Source: Roseiconus lacunae (GTDB lineage Bacteria; Planctomycetota; Planctomycetia; Pirellulales; Pirellulaceae). Taken from it: a stretch of DNA of 64,000 nucleotides. Position numbers and translations under genes: made by a program. This document shows positions 36,605-45,602 of this stretch, piece by piece. The notes under the pieces were generated by a model. That model was given only the letters and a program-made list of their open reading frames with translations, searched no databases and had not been told where the DNA came from. The stretch is from positions 1,240,001 to 1,304,000 of the forward strand of contig NZ_VSZO01000001.1 of the NCBI RefSeq assembly GCF_008312935.1, written 5' to 3'. How positions within the stretch are numbered: the first letter of the stretch is position 1; each line of letters opens with the position of its first letter.

Positions 36605-39123
36605 AGTCCTAAACCAAGTGTGATCAGATGGGTGGGGAATGTTTGATCGTTGATAGATCGGTGTTTATTCAGCGCCGATGATCGCAATTCACTCTCCGGA
36701 CCAATCCGAGTCCGAGTTAGTAGCCGGGACGCTTCATGCGGTTTCCCTTGTTGATTCAATAGTGCCGCAAGGTTACCGATCAAATTCGCGTGCAGATTTA
36801 GCACAGACGCGTCATCGGAATCAGATTCGAAAGTCGGTTGTAGCACTGTGATCGCTTTTTGTAATTGTTGCTCGGCTTCGCGAGGTCGGCCGACCTGTTG
36901 TAGGAGCATCGCGAGGTTGCTGAGCGTGATCGCGAAGTGGCAACGGAGCGTCTTAGCTTGGGAAGTCTCGCCAACGGGAAAATTGTTTGGCGGCAAACGA
37001 TCAATCGCTTTTTCAAACGCTTCGATCGCAGCCTCGAAAGCCTTGATAGCTTCCGCATTCGCCCCGATGCTTCGGTTGATCGTTCCGAGATTGCTGTATC
37101 CGATCGCGACGCGGGGAAAACTCTGCTGCGTCAGTGGTAAGGTTCCGCGTAGTTGGGTTGATTGTTGAGCCAAAGTAAGAGCATCATCCGATCGCCCCGC
37201 ATCGCTCATGATTGCCGCGAGGTTGTTCATCGCATCGGCGAGCGTTCCGACTTGACGTGCAGCAAATGTTCCGGAGGAGAGATTGGCGGCATCGTGAGGA
37301 ATTGATGCTGGGTTGCGTAATTGATCCATCGAACGATGGATTAATGTGATCGCATCGTCGATGCGATCGAGCCGTTGATAGACGATACCGAAATGATTCA
37401 AGGTCATCGCAAGGATGTATTGATTCGCTTCACTCTCGGCGTCTTTGGGAAGTTTGATTTGACGTAAGAGCCGGAGTGCACCAGCATGGTCACCGGCGTT
37501 AGAACGCAACATCGCACGTTCGTTGAGAGCCTGATGCAAGTCTGTTTGCCCGCGCTGTGGGGTGGACTGACATAACTGTTCGATTGCAGTTTCATAAGCG
37601 AGATCTGCTTTTTGATACTCACCTAGCTTGGTAAGCAACCGGGCGATCTTCCAGTGTGTCATCGCGACTTCGGCGGCAAGCTCCGTATCGGACTGTGACG
37701 ATTCGATAAACCGTTGGTAGTACCGTAGCGACCGTTCCAGAATCTGATGGCGGATTGCTTCGGAACCGGGAATGCCCTCCAGCTGCTCGGCGATTTCGAT
37801 TCCCAAGTTGTCGACAGCAGCACGGGCTTGGTCGTAGTTGGTTGCCGCTGACCGTAAAGCCGATTCGGTTCTAAGTTGTTCGCCGCGCAGTATCAAATTG
37901 TGGATCAACGAGAGTGACAGTAACGCGATTGTGATCAAACAAATCGCAGTGATCACATTCGAATGACGTCGACTCAATCCACGCATGCGTTCGATGAATG
38001 AAGCCGGTGTCGCCACAATCGGCTTGCCAGCGGCAAATCGTTTCAGATCTGCGGACATTTCATCGGCATCGGCATACCGGTCTGATTTGTCCGGTCGCAT
38101 GGCACGATTGACAATCGTCAGCAAATCACGATTGATAGGAACCGCGTGGCAGGGGCCAGTCGAAGTCTGCTCGATCGGGGGTGGGAATCCAGATTGAAGT
38201 TGCCGCAACAGTCGCAAGCCATCGTACTCAGAAAAGATCTGTGATCGTGTGGCGACTTCATAAAGCGTCGCGCCAAGTGAATAAATGTCACTTCTGCGAT
38301 CGATCGCCTCGCTTCGCCCGCTTGCTTGTTCCGGGCTCATGTACCGCAACGTGCCGACCACATCACCGCTTACTGTCAGGTTGGCCAGGAAGGAAACGCG
38401 GGCTAAGCCGAAATCACTGATCCAAACCTTTCCCCATCTGTCGAGCAAAAGATTCGATGGTTTGACGTCGCGATGGATGACTCCCAAGCGATGGGTCGCC
38501 GCCAGAGCCGAAGCGACGTCCGCAAACGAGGATGCGATCGCCCGTTGACGATTTTGTTCGTCTTGGTCGGACGGCGGCTGACGATAGGCGCATCCCGGAC
38601 AATCGAGTGCTGTCCCATCAATCAAACGCATCACATAAAATTGAACTCCGTCGATCTGATCGATATCATAGACGGGGACGATGTTAGGTTCCTCAAGCGA
38701 AGCTGCCGCCATAGCCTCACGTTGAAAACGCTGAACACGTGCCGGGTCCGAAGACGAAACCGGTGAGAATACTTTTAACGCGACCGGTCGATTCAGGGTG
38801 CGTTGATGGGCGTGGTACACCACACCCATCGCCCCACGGCCAAGTTCTTTGATGATTTCGTAATCACCTAGCAAGTCACCCGGTTGCAAAACACGACGCG
38901 GTTTCGGCGCATCGACAGGATCGACTGCCGAATGCAGCAGTGCCAGGCCGTCAAGGCATTCACGCAAGGGACCCGCGTACGTACTATTGGCAGCGATGAA
39001 CGCTTCAATTTCACTTTCGTCAGTACTTCTTCCCGACTGGACGAATGCTTCGAGAAGCTCGGCGACTCTTCCTTCAAAAGAGAGATCGTCATTGTCCGTC
39101 AACTCGGTCGGTTGCGCTTTCAT
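36601..39123 (-). CDS. Ser/Thr protein kinase with TPR domain
   Basis: An about 840-residue transmembrane Ser/Thr kinase. The kinase domain (about 85-360) has the glycine loop GRGAMGVVYHA, the ATP lysine in VALKVF, the catalytic loop VIHRDVKPSNLLL and DFGLARV. A TM helix (about 394-418, ITAICLITIALLSLSLIHNLIL) precedes an extracytoplasmic-looking C-terminal array of TPR repeats (to about 830). The start at 39123 is chosen because it overlaps the sigma factor stop by ATGA; an in-frame ATG at 39180 lies inside the sigma factor gene. Kinases of this kind are adjacent to ECF sigma factors in planctomycetes and are thought to act on that sigma pathway; this is family knowledge, not shown here. Confidence 0.9.
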   Translation of the reverse strand: MKAQPTELTDNDDLSFEGRVAELLEAFVQSGRSTDESEIEAFIAANSTYAGPLRECLDGLALLHSAVDPVDAPKPRRVLQPGDLLGDYEIIKELGRGAMGVVYHAHQRTLNRPVALKVFSPVSSSDPARVQRFQREAMAAASLEEPNIVPVYDIDQIDGVQFYVMRLIDGTALDCPGCAYRQPPSDQDEQNRQRAIASSFADVASALAATHRLGVIHRDVKPSNLLLDRWGKVWISDFGLARVSFLANLTVSGDVVGTLRYMSPEQASGRSEAIDRRSDIYSLGATLYEVATRSQIFSEYDGLRLLRQLQSGFPPPIEQTSTGPCHAVPINRDLLTIVNRAMRPDKSDRYADADEMSADLKRFAAGKPIVATPASFIERMRGLSRRHSNVITAICLITIALLSLSLIHNLILRGEQLRTESALRSAATNYDQARAAVDNLGIEIAEQLEGIPGSEAIRHQILERSLRYYQRFIESSQSDTELAAEVAMTHWKIARLLTKLGEYQKADLAYETAIEQLCQSTPQRGQTDLHQALNERAMLRSNAGDHAGALRLLRQIKLPKDAESEANQYILAMTLNHFGIVYQRLDRIDDAITLIHRSMDQLRNPASIPHDAANLSSGTFAARQVGTLADAMNNLAAIMSDAGRSDDALTLAQQSTQLRGTLPLTQQSFPRVAIGYSNLGTINRSIGANAEAIKAFEAAIEAFEKAIDRLPPNNFPVGETSQAKTLRCHFAITLSNLAMLLQQVGRPREAEQQLQKAITVLQPTFESDSDDASVLNLHANLIGNLAALLNQQGKPHEASRLLTRTRIGPESELRSSALNKHRSINDQTFPTHLITLGLGL

Positions 39124-39755
39124 GCGTCGTTGAATTCCGCTTCGTAGTGACTTTTTAAAGCCCGCAAGGCTCGCATCCAAAGTAACCGAATCGCTTGGGG
39201 GCTACGTCCCATTTGCATAGCGATTTGTTCGGTTTCCATTCCAACAAAGTTTTTTAACATGACCACGGTTCGGTAATGCTCCGGCAAGCTCGCAACCAGG
39301 TCTGCCACTCGCCGCGATTCTTCGTCTGCGATCAAAATTTCGGCAGGATCCGGTGTTCGTCCCGGCAAGATTGACGCAGCCAGAGTACAGCTCGATTCCA
39401 ATCCGGCCGCGATCGCATCAAGCGAAACTTCCCGCCGCACATCCCGCTTGCCCGCTTCGACATGCCGTTCAAATTCGCGGACGAGGGCGCGTGAGAGTAT
39501 GATTTTTAGCCAGGCCGATAGCTCGCCGGCCGAACTTCCGCGAAACTTTTCAAAGTCACGTTGAGCTGCCAACATCACCTCTTGGACCACATCAGATGCG
39601 CTGACGCGTTGGCCCAATTGTTTTCCTAACTGCGCAGCAGCAAGCAGATACATGTAGTTGCGATAACTTTGCAGCAAACACCCCAGAGCGTCCCCGCCCT
39701 GATTTCGAGCCTGCTCGATCGCAGATTCAATCTGTTCAGTCGAAGAGATCGCCAC
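39120..39755 (-). CDS. ECF RNA polymerase sigma factor
   Basis: A 211-residue ECF sigma factor. Region 2 lies about 20-90 (RVSASDVVQEVMLAAQRDFEKFRGSSAGELSAWLKIILSRALVREFERH), where the typical D..Q..F..A/L pattern appears as DVVQEVMLAAQ. Region 4 lies about 145-205 (RRVADLVASLPEHYRTVVMLKNFVGMETEQIAMQMGRSPQAIRLLWMRALRALK), the helix-turn-helix binding the -35 element. The linker is long. It heads the operon sigma, kinase, LEPR-XLL protein, dockerin protein, and so is a good candidate for control of surface protein expression. No anti-sigma gene is adjacent; the kinase may take that role. Confidence 0.93.
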   Translation of the reverse strand: MAISSTEQIESAIEQARNQGGDALGCLLQSYRNYMYLLAAAQLGKQLGQRVSASDVVQEVMLAAQRDFEKFRGSSAGELSAWLKIILSRALVREFERHVEAGKRDVRREVSLDAIAAGLESSCTLAASILPGRTPDPAEILIADEESRRVADLVASLPEHYRTVVMLKNFVGMETEQIAMQMGRSPQAIRLLWMRALRALKSHYEAEFNDA

Positions 39756-39910
39756 TCAATTTGCCTTGAAGATTGCATAACGGTCACCCCAAGAGTGCGA
39801 ATTTTGGGGCGAGTGTTTCTGCATCACAGCCGCTTTTTTACAAACAGTCGCCGATTTCCCCTCTGGCGATCAACTCCCCAAACGATAGAGGCTAGCAATG
39901 ATAGGGGGCC

Positions 39911-40029
39911 AGTACTTCGTCAACATCCGAAATTAGGATTAGCCGATTGGTGTTAGCCACGGTTTCCGTGCAATAACTGCGTCGAAGGCTAGTTGGCTGA
40001 TGAGTCGAACCCGAAACAGGAAGTTCTAG
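39911..40029 (+). repeat. Dispersed palindromic repeat, copy B
   Basis: AGTACTTCGTCAAC opens this copy, as in copy A (AGTGCTTCGTCAAC). It continues with TTAGGATTAGCCGATTGG, TTAGCCACGGTTTCCGTGCA, and GGCTGATGAGTCGAACC, and ends with AAGTTCTAG. The right end includes the stop codon (40026-40028) of the minus-strand TPR/SH3 gene, and the left end is 155 bases upstream of the sigma factor start. The terminal repeats are more decayed than in copy A. Confidence 0.7.
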
Positions 40030-40832
40030 ATCATCTCGATTTCCGATCGCCTTATCCACACGTCTTGCTCGTTGGCCAAACCGACGCGGACCCAGTCGTC
40101 GCGTTCTTCCAAGACAGTCACTTCGACGCCGGCTGGAAGTGGGGTTTTCAATCGCGCCGGTGCGGCAGGGGAGTCGGCTGCCCGAGCGATCACATCCGGG
40201 ACGACGACGACCGCCGCGCCATCCCGCTGTGGTGACGACACGACACCAATTGCTAGCACCCCGCACCAAACGACCAACAAGATCGTTGGCAACGCCCGAC
40301 CTACGATTGCCCCCTCGCCGAACACGCCGCGTTGTCTGATCACCAGACCCATCGCGAATCCGACAAACAGCAACGCGGCAATGCCATACCAAGTTTTCTT
40401 CGTGGCGCTGGCCGCCCGGTTCCATCGCCAACCCAGCCACATCGTGTCTTCGATAGGGACCGGAACCCAATCGGGCAGCAGTGATCTGGCGTGGAGTAAG
40501 TTCTGCCTCGCCTTCTCGTTGCCGGGAGCAATTGCGATCGCCCGACGATAGGCGATGATCGCCGACCCCAGGTTCTCTGCACCTAGCGCAGCGTTTCCGA
40601 TGTTGATCCAAAGCTCCGCCGTCGGACGCTGCGTCGACGATTCGACAGCCTTCTTGAAGTAGGTTTCGGCGATTTCAAATCGTTCAGTTCTCTGCCCCCG
40701 ATCGGTCGTTTCCAATGCAAGTTGGTAGTTGTCGATTCCTTGCCGCAGCAATTCTTCCGGTTCGGACGATCGCCCAACAATGGCTGATCCAAAGATGAAC
40801 AGAATGATTAAAGGCGTACGCATTAGCTTCAT
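40026..40832 (-). CDS. BatE-like TPR and SH3 membrane protein
   Basis: A 268-residue protein with signal peptide (1-22, LIILFIFGSAIVGRSSE), TPR-like helices (about 30-140; ELWINIGNAALGAENLGSAIIAYRRAIAIAPGNEKARQNL), two TM helices (about 163-183, WYGIAALLFVGFAMGLVI, and about 194-211, TILLVVWCGVLAIGVV), and a C-terminal SH3-like domain (about 225-268; VEVTVLEERDDWVRVGLANEQDVWIRRSEIEMI). The TPR-TM-TM-SH3 order is that of BatE from aerotolerance-type operons, but no BatA-D genes are adjacent here. It stops at the end of a dispersed repeat. Confidence 0.75.
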   Translation of the reverse strand: MKLMRTPLIILFIFGSAIVGRSSEPEELLRQGIDNYQLALETTDRGQRTERFEIAETYFKKAVESSTQRPTAELWINIGNAALGAENLGSAIIAYRRAIAIAPGNEKARQNLLHARSLLPDWVPVPIEDTMWLGWRWNRAASATKKTWYGIAALLFVGFAMGLVIRQRGVFGEGAIVGRALPTILLVVWCGVLAIGVVSSPQRDGAAVVVVPDVIARAADSPAAPARLKTPLPAGVEVTVLEERDDWVRVGLANEQDVWIRRSEIEMI

Positions 40833-41232
40833 CAGGTTGAACGAGTTCTCGGTGCTCGAATGATTGATTGCCGGGAAAAAAATGTCAATCGAGGAGTCGA
40901 TCCATGCGGTTTCTTACCGCAAAAGTCACGTTGCAGGGACTCTGCCAGCGAAAAATCTTGCCGTCAAACTTGTCCTGATCGAGAGAGATTGGAACTCCGT
41001 TTGCAGATTTCTAAACCCAGACCGCCCGCCCTGGTACGACACCTTTTCCACCAGGCCAGCGTTTCAAACCAGCTTCGTCTCAATCAGTACCTCAACCGAG
41101 TTGACTTCAAGAAGAAAGCACGAGGCGACTGAAAGGCGAGACGTTTTGGATTCAATCAGACAGATCGATTGGCATCGGATGGTTCGCTCACGCGGTGCGG
41201 TTTTCCCCTTCCACCTTTTCAAGGAGACATAC
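40833..41232. other. Intergenic leader region
   Basis: About 400 bases between divergent genes. An in-frame open stretch runs from 40864 into the PDZ gene, but its translation has no domain and the signal peptide and ribosome binding site at 41221-41235 mark the true start. No repeats or terminators were recognised. It should contain divergent promoters. Confidence 0.45.
41221..41226 (+). promoter_or_regulatory. Ribosome binding site of the PDZ gene
   Basis: AAGGAG lies 6 bases before the ATG at 41233. It decides the start at 41233 against the longer open frame from 40864. Confidence 0.85.
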
Positions 41233-42447
41233 ATGAAATTTCGAACTCGAATCGCTGCCGTTGGCACCACTGTCGCACTGATGATGCCCGCAGCCCAAGC
41301 CCAGAATGTTGGTGGCGCGATCAGTGATGCTGTACAAGATCGGCTCAGCCCGGGTAATACGATCGATTCGCGAGACGCCCTTCGCAATGGCATCCGACGT
41401 GCCACCGGTGGCGTGCTCCGTGGCGACAATTTAAATCAAGCCGTACGCGACGGGATCAACGAAACTGCCCGCTCGGTTGAAAACAGAGCGTATACCGATG
41501 GGGCAGTTCGCGGTAACGCGGGCGTCTACACCGACAGTCAAGGTTACATCCGTAATCGTGGCGATGTACGCGGTCAATCACGAACGATGTATCAAGCCAA
41601 CGACGGTCGCTGGTTCTACCTTGATAACAATAATCGAGCAGTTTACAGCGGTTCAGCATCGCAAGGCGGTCAATACGGCAGTGATCACCGCGCCCAGAGC
41701 CACGCCCAATACTATGGGCACCAAGGCAACGCGCATGTCGGCTATCAAGGCCATTCAGAACGTGGGCGTCTCGGTGCTGCGATCGAAGAAACCGATCAGG
41801 GGGTTCGCGTCACCAGTGTGGTCGAAGGCAGCGCGGCTGCAAAAGCCGGTCTACGGACTGGCGACGTGATCGTCACCGCCGACGGCCAAAAGATTGAATC
41901 GCCACAAGCACTGGGACAACGAATCGCGGATGCGGAGAGTGATACCAATATGCAATTGGTTGTCAAACGTGACGGTCGGGAACAAGAGTTGACGGCATCG
42001 CTCGGTGCTAAAATGGATAGCCAATCGCGAACCGGTAATGGCAACCGAATGATGCGTGGCAATCGCGACTTGAATAATCGAGTCAATCAGCTGGAGCAGC
42101 AGCTCAACAGTTTGCGAACCACCATCGATGACTTGCGTCGTGACATTCAAACGACTGGTAACGAAGCAATCGAGTCAACTCGTCAACGCGGCGAAACGCT
42201 TTCGGATAACGTTGAAAACGAAGCTTACGAAGCAGCCAACGAAGTGAACGCTGCCGCTGAGAATGCGACCAGTACCGCGCGCGAAGCTGCTGCGGAAGCT
42301 TCGCAAACAACACGGGACGCCGTCCGCTCGACCGAAGCAGCCGCTAACGAAGCTGCGAAGTCGGCGACTGATGCCGCCCGTAATGCAACCGATGCCGCCC
42401 GGGAAACGGTGGAATCGGCAGGTAACGGTCTCGGCCTCGAACAGTAA
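41233..42447 (+). CDS. Exported PDZ-domain protein with Ala-rich coiled-coil tail
   Basis: A 404-residue exported protein. The signal peptide is MKFRTRIAAVGTTVALMMPAAQAQ. The central region has short repeated low-complexity motifs (DSQGYIRNRGDVRG; YQANDGRWFYLDNNNRAVYSGS). A PDZ domain lies about 176-260 (GRLGAAIEETDQGVRVTSVVEGSAAAKAGLRTGDVIVTADGQKI) without a protease domain. The C-terminus (about 275-404) is a coiled coil, ending in an Ala/Thr/Glu-rich region (NAAAENATSTAREAAAEASQ) like apolipoprotein-type amphipathic helices. Role unknown; a scaffold or substrate-recruiting envelope protein is plausible. A strong intrinsic terminator follows. Confidence 0.85.
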   Translation: MKFRTRIAAVGTTVALMMPAAQAQNVGGAISDAVQDRLSPGNTIDSRDALRNGIRRATGGVLRGDNLNQAVRDGINETARSVENRAYTDGAVRGNAGVYTDSQGYIRNRGDVRGQSRTMYQANDGRWFYLDNNNRAVYSGSASQGGQYGSDHRAQSHAQYYGHQGNAHVGYQGHSERGRLGAAIEETDQGVRVTSVVEGSAAAKAGLRTGDVIVTADGQKIESPQALGQRIADAESDTNMQLVVKRDGREQELTASLGAKMDSQSRTGNGNRMMRGNRDLNNRVNQLEQQLNSLRTTIDDLRRDIQTTGNEAIESTRQRGETLSDNVENEAYEAANEVNAAAENATSTAREAAAEASQTTRDAVRSTEAAANEAAKSATDAARNATDAARETVESAGNGLGLEQ

Positions 42448-42523
42448 GCCTCGAACAATAATTCGGCGAAAGCAGAAATTAATTTATAGACAGATGTGGC
42501 CGACTCGAACGGCCCGATCAAAG

Positions 42524-42554
42524 TACCCCGGTCACTGGCCGGGGTATTTTTTTT
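42524..42554 (+). terminator. Intrinsic terminator downstream of the PDZ gene
   Basis: TACCCCGG (42524-42531) pairs with CCGGGGTA (42539-42546) around a 7-base loop, followed immediately by eight T residues (42547-42554). A textbook rho-independent terminator, separating the PDZ gene from the TPR-AAA pair. Confidence 0.92.
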
Positions 42555-42665
42555 GGTCAGACCACATCGCCTTGATCACACTTTCGGCCACGAGTTGCCC
42601 ACATGGAAGATCGCCGCCGGTTGTCGCTATACTCAGCATGATCCCAATCACCCCAGCGGAAAGAA

Positions 42666-44030
42666 ATGAGCGACCAGAAGACGATCGAGAGCCTGCGGAT
42701 GGCGTTGGAAGTCTCGCCCGACAACGTGCCTCTACGCCTGCATCTGGCCGAGATCCTTCTCGGTCTGCGGCAATATGAGGACTCGGAGACGCTGCTGCGA
42801 GCAGGACTCGTCAACCGCCCTGACCATGCGGAGTTGAAACTAGCGCTTGCGAATGCGTTTTATCTGCAACAAAAAGACAACGAAGCAATCGTCTTGGTTG
42901 AAACGATCGGTAAGCAAGACGCTAAGTATGCCGAAGCGTTATTGCTACAAGCGCGATTACTCGCTCGTGGTGGTGAAACGCGACAAGCGGCCAACGTGTA
43001 CCGTTCGGCAATTGATGAAGATCCCGATTTAGTTGACGAGGCACTGGGGGAAGAATTAGGTGTCTTTCCTGCCCCGGCGTGGGGAGAGCCATCGGATCCC
43101 GAATCACAGCCCTGGCGGCAAGCACAGCCGGCCGGTGATCAGCAATTGACACCTCAATCGACTTTCGAGATCGAACGTCCGACAGTCTCGTTTGATGACG
43201 TCGGCGGAATGGATTCGATCAAGGAAGAGATTCGGATGAAGATCATTCATCCGCTCACGCACCCTGAAATTTACAAGGCGTACGGCAAATCGATCGGCGG
43301 TGGAATCTTGATGTATGGGCCGCCCGGTTGCGGCAAGACACACCTCGCACGGGCGACGGCAGGGCAGGTCAATGCGAAGTTCATGTCGGTCGGGATTCAC
43401 CAGATTCTTGATATGTGGATTGGCAACAGTGAAAAGCAACTTCACGCGTTATTCGAACAGGCTCGTAAGAATTCGCCGTGTGTATTGTTTTTCGATGAGG
43501 TCGACGCGTTGGGGGCTTCGCGTACCGACATGAAAACAAGCGGTAGTCGTCACCTGATTAATCAGTTCCTCTCCGAACTTGACGGTATCAACGCATCCAA
43601 CGAAGGCGTATTAATTCTCGCGGCAACGAACGCCCCTTGGCATCTTGATTCCGCCTTTCGTCGTCCCGGCCGTTTTGACAGAGTCTTGTTCGTTCCACCA
43701 CCGGACCGGCCGGCGCGATCCGGAATCCTGGAAATCATGCTCGCCGGAAAACCGATCGATAAAGTCTCCTACGAAACTTTGGCGAAGAAGGCCGAAGGTT
43801 TCAGCGGTGCTGACTTAAAGGCCGTCGTCGACGTTGCGATCGAAGCCAAATTGTCGGAAGCAATGAAGGAAGGTATCCCCAAACCGCTCACGACCAAAGA
43901 CCTTCAACAAGCGATGTCGAAGGTCAAACCTTCGACGAGCGAGTGGTTTTCGACGGCAAAGAATTATGCCCTCTTTTCGAATCAAGGTGGGGCCTACGAC
44001 GATATCCTGGATTACCTGAAGCTGCGATAA
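42666..44030 (+). CDS. AAA ATPase with N-terminal TPR domain
   Basis: A 454-residue cytosolic ATPase. Residues 1-140 are TPR repeats (LRLHLAEILLGLRQYEDSETLLRAGLVNRPDHAELKLALANAFY). After a linker, a CDC48/Vps4-type AAA domain: FDDVGGMDSIKEEIRMKIIHPL, Walker A GPPGCGKTHLA (about 217), Walker B VLFFDEVDALG (about 272), sensor/second region ILAATNAPWHLDSAFRRPGRFDR with the arginine finger. The helical lid (LAKKAEGFSGADLKAVVDVAIEAK) and a C-terminal region ending LDYLKLR follow. It has only one AAA domain and no protease. It is 4 bases upstream of the TPR membrane protein, so likely a functional pair, perhaps a membrane-associated remodelling machine. Confidence 0.9.
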   Translation: MSDQKTIESLRMALEVSPDNVPLRLHLAEILLGLRQYEDSETLLRAGLVNRPDHAELKLALANAFYLQQKDNEAIVLVETIGKQDAKYAEALLLQARLLARGGETRQAANVYRSAIDEDPDLVDEALGEELGVFPAPAWGEPSDPESQPWRQAQPAGDQQLTPQSTFEIERPTVSFDDVGGMDSIKEEIRMKIIHPLTHPEIYKAYGKSIGGGILMYGPPGCGKTHLARATAGQVNAKFMSVGIHQILDMWIGNSEKQLHALFEQARKNSPCVLFFDEVDALGASRTDMKTSGSRHLINQFLSELDGINASNEGVLILAATNAPWHLDSAFRRPGRFDRVLFVPPPDRPARSGILEIMLAGKPIDKVSYETLAKKAEGFSGADLKAVVDVAIEAKLSEAMKEGIPKPLTTKDLQQAMSKVKPSTSEWFSTAKNYALFSNQGGAYDDILDYLKLR

Positions 44031-44034
44031 AAAC

Positions 44035-45414
44035 ATGGATCAGTACGACTCGCTAATCAGTCGCGCGCAACTATTGGCCGCCCAAGATCGTTACGATCTT
44101 GCCGAAGAAGAATTAGGCAAAGCAATCGCACTCGATCCCGATCATGGTGCCGCTTATTCGATGCTGGCGCATATCAAGTGCGTCCAAGGTCAGAACCGTG
44201 AGGCAACGGAACTCGCCAAACGCGGCATCGCGATGGAACCGGACAACGCGTATGCCCATTACACGCTTGCCGCGGTTTACTATGAACGGGATCGGTATGA
44301 CGAGGCATCAACGGCGGTAGACTCAGCGACGGAGTTGGATCCGACCGACCCCGATTTTCACAGTCTGAAGAGTCTCATCGCGCTCCAGCAATATCGCTGG
44401 CAGGACGCACTCGAGTCGGCCGAAATGGGGTTGCAGTTCGATCCCGATCATAAAAGCTGCAATAACTCCCGGGCGATCGCGCTGACACGTCTCGGCCGGC
44501 GCGAAGAAGCCGGCGCGACGATCGATTCGGTCTTGGCAAAGAATCCCGAAGACGCGGTCACGCACGCAAACAGCGGGTGGAACAAACTGCATGGGGGCGA
44601 GCCCCAACAAGCGGCCGAACACTTTAAAGAGGCGTTGCGTCTCGACCCGAACAATCAATGGGCGAGAAGCGGGATTATCGAATCACTAAAGGCAAAGAAC
44701 ATTGTCTATCGCCAGTTTCTTCGCTACATGCTTTGGGTCTCCCGATTTCCGCCAAAGACGCAGCTTTTCGCCTTCATCGGTGTGATCGTAGTCTTGCAAA
44801 TTTTGGTACGCATGCCATCGGGAAGCTCGCTGCAAACCCTTGGCAGCTTCCTGGCTCTCGGCTACCTCGCCTTTGTCGGTTCGATGTGGTTGGCAAGTCC
44901 GTTATTCGATCTGCTGTTGCGAATGAGTCGCTACGGACGGATGGTTCTCACCGATGAACGAAAAGCCGACACGACCTACCTCGCTCTCGCTCTTGTTGCC
45001 GTGGCAATCTTTTTGTCTGGGCCGATCGTTACCCAACTGCGGCAACAAGATGTCATTTACTATGCGATTCTCTTGATGCCCGTCGCCGTGTGTCTGAATA
45101 CTTCTCGCCGCGCGAAACGCAAGTTGACTGCGATCGCCGTGATTGCGATCTTCGCCGTTGCCAGTGTTTATTGGTATCGATGGTATATCGATACTGGTAT
45201 TGAAGGACTTGGCTCACTGCGAGAGATGTTGGATTTTGTAAAGGAAGTCGCCTTACGTGATGGAGACGACGCGGTTCCGAGTGGCGACGAAGAAAGTAAG
45301 CTACTCCAGATCGCCCAATACTACCGATCCCAGAATCGGCTAAACGACTTTTTCCTTTGGCCAGCCGTCGCGATGACATGGCTCTCGGACTACTTCAATC
45401 GGGTTGAAAAATAG
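44035..45414 (+). CDS. TPR protein with five transmembrane helices
   Basis: A 459-residue protein with TPR repeats over about residues 1-225 (YDLAEEELGKAIALDPDHGAAYSMLAHIKCVQGQNREATELAKRGI, and further A..L..YDEASTAVDSATELDP units), then five hydrophobic helices about 243-385 (FAFIGVIVVLQILVRM, LGYLAFVGSMWLA, YLALALVAVAIFLSGPIV, IYYAILLMPVAVCLN, IAVIAIFAVASVYWYRW), and a short charged tail. The 4-base gap to the TPR-AAA gene implies coupled expression. A likely membrane partner or receptor for that ATPase; otherwise unknown. Confidence 0.85.
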   Translation: MDQYDSLISRAQLLAAQDRYDLAEEELGKAIALDPDHGAAYSMLAHIKCVQGQNREATELAKRGIAMEPDNAYAHYTLAAVYYERDRYDEASTAVDSATELDPTDPDFHSLKSLIALQQYRWQDALESAEMGLQFDPDHKSCNNSRAIALTRLGRREEAGATIDSVLAKNPEDAVTHANSGWNKLHGGEPQQAAEHFKEALRLDPNNQWARSGIIESLKAKNIVYRQFLRYMLWVSRFPPKTQLFAFIGVIVVLQILVRMPSGSSLQTLGSFLALGYLAFVGSMWLASPLFDLLLRMSRYGRMVLTDERKADTTYLALALVAVAIFLSGPIVTQLRQQDVIYYAILLMPVAVCLNTSRRAKRKLTAIAVIAIFAVASVYWYRWYIDTGIEGLGSLREMLDFVKEVALRDGDDAVPSGDEESKLLQIAQYYRSQNRLNDFFLWPAVAMTWLSDYFNRVEK

Positions 45415-45478
45415 GTGGGAATTGACCCGCGACGACTGAAAGAGTGTCAGTTGACTTCGATCAACGCTGTCGTGATCT

Positions 45479-45535
45479 TGTGGTAACTGCGGCGTAATGG
45501 TTGCCAGCGCCGTGCGGCTAACCTTGATCAAAGAC
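45479..45535 (-). repeat. Dispersed palindromic repeat, copy F (diverged)
   Basis: Read on the minus strand, GGTTAGCCGCACGGCGCTGG then CAACCATTACGCCGCAGTTACC aligns with copy A from GATTAGCCGCATGGCGTTAG to GGTGCAGTAACCGCG. It is diverged but keeps the order of the motif. It lies in the 188-base gap between the two genes that converge here. Confidence 0.45.
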
Positions 45536-45602
45536 GCCAGCTTTCACGGCGTCGTCCCCCATCATCGTCGCGTTCGATGGGGAAATCACCACGGTGCACA
45601 GA

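Noticed and set aside
40864-41232. N-terminal extension of the PDZ protein
   Set aside because: The signal peptide and AAGGAG ribosome binding site place the start at 41233; the extension has no domain.
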